A stretch of 63,225 nt of DNA, from positions 1 through 63,225 of the forward strand of contig JAPPGM010000013.1 in the NCBI GenBank assembly GCA_028874995.1, given 5' to 3'. This DNA comes from Gemmatimonadota bacterium (GTDB lineage: Bacteria > Gemmatimonadota > Gemmatimonadetes > Longimicrobiales > Gaopeijiaceae). The position numbers and the translations under genes were made by a program. A model generated the notes under the pieces. That model was not told where the DNA came from and did no database searches. It saw nothing but the letters and a program-made list of their open reading frames with translations. The number at the start of each line of letters is the position of its first letter. Positions within the stretch are counted from its first letter, which is position 1. Positions 60,207-63,225 of the stretch are shown here, in pieces.

Positions 60207-61547
60207 ATGCGGCAGCCCTTGGCAGTAGTCTGCGCAGTCATCGTTTCCTTCGGACTGGGAATGTTCCTCGCGGGCAGCCGGGGAGCCCCCGACGCCGATC
60301 GCGAGGATACCTCCCCACCCGTCCACATCCCCGTTGCCCTTCAGCGACAGTGGTTCCCCCCCATCACCGAATACGACACCGAGGGCGAGCCGCTCGACGA
60401 TGAGCAGTTTGACGCCCTGCTGTCGCACCTCGACGCCGCGCTCACCGCCGAGGAAACCCTGGCCGACTTCGAGACCGAGGCGGAAGCACAGATCTGGGCC
60501 TTCATCCGCCGCCTGGCGGTCCCCGAGGTCACCGACGAGCAGAAGGAGCGGGCCACGGCGTACCTGGAGGAGCTGGCTGAGGAGCATCCCGACCACCGCT
60601 CCATGATCGAGCAGCGCGCGGGGATGCTCGCTTCCTACGCCGCCTCGATGCCCGACGCCCCACCCGCCAACATGACGGTCGTGTTTTTCGGTGACGCCGC
60701 GGAATACGACACCGAAGGCGAGCCCTTCGAAGACGCACAGGTGGACCGGCTGCTCGGCACGCTCGACGCCGCCCTGTCCCTGCCGGAGGTGGCCGCCGAC
60801 ATGGAGAACGAAGCCGGCATCGTCTTCTGGCGCTTCGGCAACCGACTGCAGAAGGGACTGGTCACCGACGAGCAGAGCGCGAGGATCGCGGCCTATTTCG
60901 AGGATCTCGGGGACCAGCACCCCGACGCCGGCGAGTTCCTCGACAGACAGCGCTTCCTGGTTGAACGTCTGACCCCGGGCAAGGTCGCGCCGAACATCGT
61001 GGGTATGGACACCGAGGGCGTCGAGTTCGCGCTCGAGGATTACCGCGGGAGGATCGTCACCCTCATCTTCTCTGGGCAGTGGTGCGGCCCCTGCCGTGGG
61101 GAGTATCCGTACCAGCGCGGCATGCTCGAGATCTACGACGAGGAGGACGTGGTGCTCCTGGGCGTCAACAGCGACGCAAAGCTGGAGACGATCGTCGAGG
61201 CGAAGAAGGACGAGCGCCTCCATTACCGGACCTGGTGGGATGGTCACAGCCAGCCGGACGCCGACGTGGCGGCCACCGAGGGGCCGATCGCCACCGAGTG
61301 GAACGTCACCGGTTGGCCCGCGATCTACGTCCTCGACGAGGAGGGGGTGATCCGGCATGTGAACGAGCGTGGGGGCGCCCTGATTGCGGCGGTCGACGCG
61401 CTCGTCATGGAGAAGCGGATGCGCGGGTTCCAGGCCCAGCGGGAGGCCGCCGAGGCCGAGGCGGAGACGGGGGAGGCCGGAGACGAAGCGGGGGGCGATG
61501 GTGACGAAGAAGGGGCAAAGGCTGGCGTGGGGGACGGGACGAGCTGA
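60207..61547 (+). CDS. TlpA-like protein, two helical units
   Basis: A 446-residue protein with AGGAGAGG upstream of its ATG. The signal-anchor leader MRQPLAVVCAVIVSFGLGM is identical over 19 residues to that of the next gene. Unit 1 begins FPPITEYDTEGEPLDDEQFDALLSHLDAALTAEETL; unit 2 begins DTEGEPFEDAQVDRLLGTLDAALSLPEVAADME. The TlpA domain has CGPC at 293-296, RGEYPYQRGMLEIYDEEDVVLLGVNSD, RTWWDGHSQPDADVAATEGPIATEW and WPAIYVLDEEGV, with an acidic Glu/Ala/Gly-rich tail. Confidence 0.92.
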   Translation: MRQPLAVVCAVIVSFGLGMFLAGSRGAPDADREDTSPPVHIPVALQRQWFPPITEYDTEGEPLDDEQFDALLSHLDAALTAEETLADFETEAEAQIWAFIRRLAVPEVTDEQKERATAYLEELAEEHPDHRSMIEQRAGMLASYAASMPDAPPANMTVVFFGDAAEYDTEGEPFEDAQVDRLLGTLDAALSLPEVAADMENEAGIVFWRFGNRLQKGLVTDEQSARIAAYFEDLGDQHPDAGEFLDRQRFLVERLTPGKVAPNIVGMDTEGVEFALEDYRGRIVTLIFSGQWCGPCRGEYPYQRGMLEIYDEEDVVLLGVNSDAKLETIVEAKKDERLHYRTWWDGHSQPDADVAATEGPIATEWNVTGWPAIYVLDEEGVIRHVNERGGALIAAVDALVMEKRMRGFQAQREAAEAEAETGEAGDEAGGDGDEEGAKAGVGDGTS

Positions 61548-61768
61548 CGGGAGGTCGGCTCGGGAGCGAGCGGGGCCTAAGACGTACGGTTGCCGCAGGA
61601 CGACACGAGTGGACGCAGCGGTCGGCCGGCGGGCGGGCGTCGGCTGACGAAAAGCAGGTCCATCCCCCGTTTGCGGATGCGGCACGGGTGTCGTAGAGTC
61701 AACGTGGGCCGCAGCTTCGGCCCCCACTGGCCGCATCCAGCTATCCCCGTAGAGAAGAGAGGTCCACC

Positions 61769-63100
61769 ATGCGGCAGCCCCTGGCAGTAGTCTGCGCGGT
61801 AATCGTTTCCTTCGGACTGGGAATGCTCCTGGCCGGAGGCATCGGTGCTCCCGACGCCGAGACCAATGTGTTCGAACTCGACGTCCCGGCCGCCGCGGAG
61901 CGCATGTGGTTCCCGGATGCGGCCCAGTACGACAACGACGGCGAACCCTTGTCGGATGAGAGCTTCGAGGAGTTGATGTCCTCACTCGAGGTCGCCATGA
62001 CGGCCGAAGAGACCCTGGCCGACTTCGAGCGCGAGGCCGACCTCCACCTGTGGAACTTCATGCGCCGGCTCGCCGTCCCCGAAATCAGCGACGAGCAGAA
62101 GGAGCGGATCAACGCATACATGGACGCCCTGGCCGAGGAGCATCCCGACAGCCGCGCAATCAGCCAGCGCCGGAGGCTCCTCGACGGCTATGCCTCGCCC
62201 ATGCCGGCGATGCCGTCGTTCGTCGGCTTCGCCACGCTCTTCCCCGACCCGGTAGGGTTGCCGACCGACGGCGAACCCTTCGAGGACGCCCAGGTGGACC
62301 AGTTGCTCGCGCAGCTCGAGGCCACGCTCAACGTCCCCGAGGCCTCGGGCAACTTCGAAGACGAAGCGTCGGTTCCTCTCTGGCAACTGGGCGGGCAGCT
62401 GCAACGCGGGACCCTCAGCGAGGAACAATCGCAGCACGTGTCGGCCTTCATGGACAGACTCGCGGAGAAGTATCCGGACGCCGTGGAGGAGCTGGACCAG
62501 CATCGGTTCGTGATCGAGAACCTCTTGCCGGGCAAGGTGGCCCCCAACATCGTCGGCAAGGACACCGAGGGCGTCGAGTTCGCGCTCGAGGACTACCGGG
62601 GCAAGATCGTCGCGCTGATCTTCTCGGGGCAGTGGTGCGGGCCCTGCCGCGGCGAGTATCCGTACCAGCGCGCCATGCTGGAGATCTACGAGGAGGAGGA
62701 TGTGGCGCTGCTGGGCGTCAACAGCGACGCCGTGCTGGACACGATCGTGCAGGCCAAGGAGAGGGAGGGTCTCGCCTACCGCACATGGTGGGACGGCTAC
62801 AGCCAGCCGGACGCCGACCAGGTGGCCACCGAGGGACCGATCGCGACGCAGTGGAATGTGCTGGGCTGGCCCCAGATCTACGTTCTTGACGAGGAGGGGG
62901 TTATCCGGCACACGGACAAGCGTGGGGGTGCGCTGATTGCCGCGGTGGACAAGCTGCTGATGGACAAGCGGATGCGGGAGTGGGAGACGGAGGCCGAGGT
63001 CGAGACGGTGGGAGACCAGGAGGGCGGGGGCGAAACAAAGGAGACCGACGACGACGTCCAGGGCGACGACGGCCCCGTCGCCGAGATGGGTAGGGGCTGA
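61769..63100 (+). CDS. TlpA-like protein, two helical units
   Basis: A 443-residue protein, the tandem duplicate of the gene before it. Leader, linker (LLPGKVAPNIVGKDTEGVEFALEDYRGKIV) and TlpA domain (CGPC at 290-293, AMLEIYEEEDVALLGVNSD, SQPDADQVATEGPIATQW) are close to it, while the two helical units have diverged more (for example FPDAAQYDNDGEPLSDESFEELMSSLEVAMTAEETL). The tail is acidic (GGGETKETDDDVQGDDG). The 221 bases between the two genes contain a repeat of the upstream leader region. Confidence 0.92.
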   Translation: MRQPLAVVCAVIVSFGLGMLLAGGIGAPDAETNVFELDVPAAAERMWFPDAAQYDNDGEPLSDESFEELMSSLEVAMTAEETLADFEREADLHLWNFMRRLAVPEISDEQKERINAYMDALAEEHPDSRAISQRRRLLDGYASPMPAMPSFVGFATLFPDPVGLPTDGEPFEDAQVDQLLAQLEATLNVPEASGNFEDEASVPLWQLGGQLQRGTLSEEQSQHVSAFMDRLAEKYPDAVEELDQHRFVIENLLPGKVAPNIVGKDTEGVEFALEDYRGKIVALIFSGQWCGPCRGEYPYQRAMLEIYEEEDVALLGVNSDAVLDTIVQAKEREGLAYRTWWDGYSQPDADQVATEGPIATQWNVLGWPQIYVLDEEGVIRHTDKRGGALIAAVDKLLMDKRMREWETEAEVETVGDQEGGGETKETDDDVQGDDGPVAEMGRG

Positions 63101-63225
63101 CCGGACTGGCGACCCCGGCACACTCGTCTGCATTCGAGCGGAGGTGGATCCGTTCTGGACCAGTACGCCAGTGTCATGTCACACGTGATATGTCGTAAGA
63201 CGGTGCGGCGGGTGCTGAAAAAGCG

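Noticed and set aside
63101-63225. Start of another gene at the right edge (ATG 63175 opens a frame to the end)
   Set aside because: Only 17 codons are available, with no ribosome-binding site and no recognisable sequence, so it cannot be called.

Overview
This is a GC-rich bacterial chromosome segment of about 63 kb with no rRNA, tRNA, CRISPR array or complete insertion sequence that I could recognise. The mix of secreted 6-bladed beta-propeller proteins, Tat-exported TldD-like proteins, a TonB-dependent receptor, a MoxR/DUF58/BatA/DUF4175/DUF4159 operon and TlpA-like thioredoxins suggests a Gemmatimonadota-like Gram-negative bacterium. This placement is inference from gene content only; a marker-gene tree would be needed.

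Layout. 1-7.2 kb: an edge-truncated, frameshifted Rpn-family nuclease, a small membrane protein, a serine hydrolase, sixA and ppk2, an outer-membrane barrel protein, an M20 peptidase and a small membrane protein (paralogue A). 7.3-13.8 kb: a beta-propeller/FGE-fold fusion, then a four-gene unit (membrane protein, winged-helix regulator, TonB-dependent receptor, TPR protein) behind a near-consensus promoter with palindromes. 14-26.3 kb: one long co-directional run of two tandem Tat-dependent tldD-like genes, a tldE-like gene, then moxR, DUF58, BatA-like, DUF4175-like, DUF4159 and a membrane-anchored GATase-like gene, mostly joined by start/stop overlaps. 26.3-37.6 kb: mixed accessory genes (a membrane-protein gene remnant, Fic protein, paralogue B, a broken propeller, a DDAH-like hydrolase, VanZ, a propeller, the first TlpA-like gene, a hendecad coiled-coil protein) and a cobalt-type nitrile hydratase operon whose alpha subunit carries a His-rich N-terminus. 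37.7-63.1 kb: a dense array of TlpA-like genes interleaved with propeller genes, a cupin, a large M10-like zinc metalloprotease, and a split DsbD.

The most unusual content is the TlpA-like family: ten genes holding eleven thioredoxin domains and about seventeen copies of a roughly 100-residue helical unit, in unit-Trx, unit-unit-Trx and unit-unit-Trx-unit-Trx arrangements. It shares the region with DsbD-alpha and DsbD, which would be the expected electron source for exported thioredoxins. A second clear novelty is a 34-bp palindrome present six times, nearly always 10-50 nt downstream of a stop codon, in the first half of the window. Several AT-rich palindromes or shared promoter motifs stand out from the GC-rich background upstream of dsbD-alpha, a propeller gene, the cupin gene and one TlpA-like gene.
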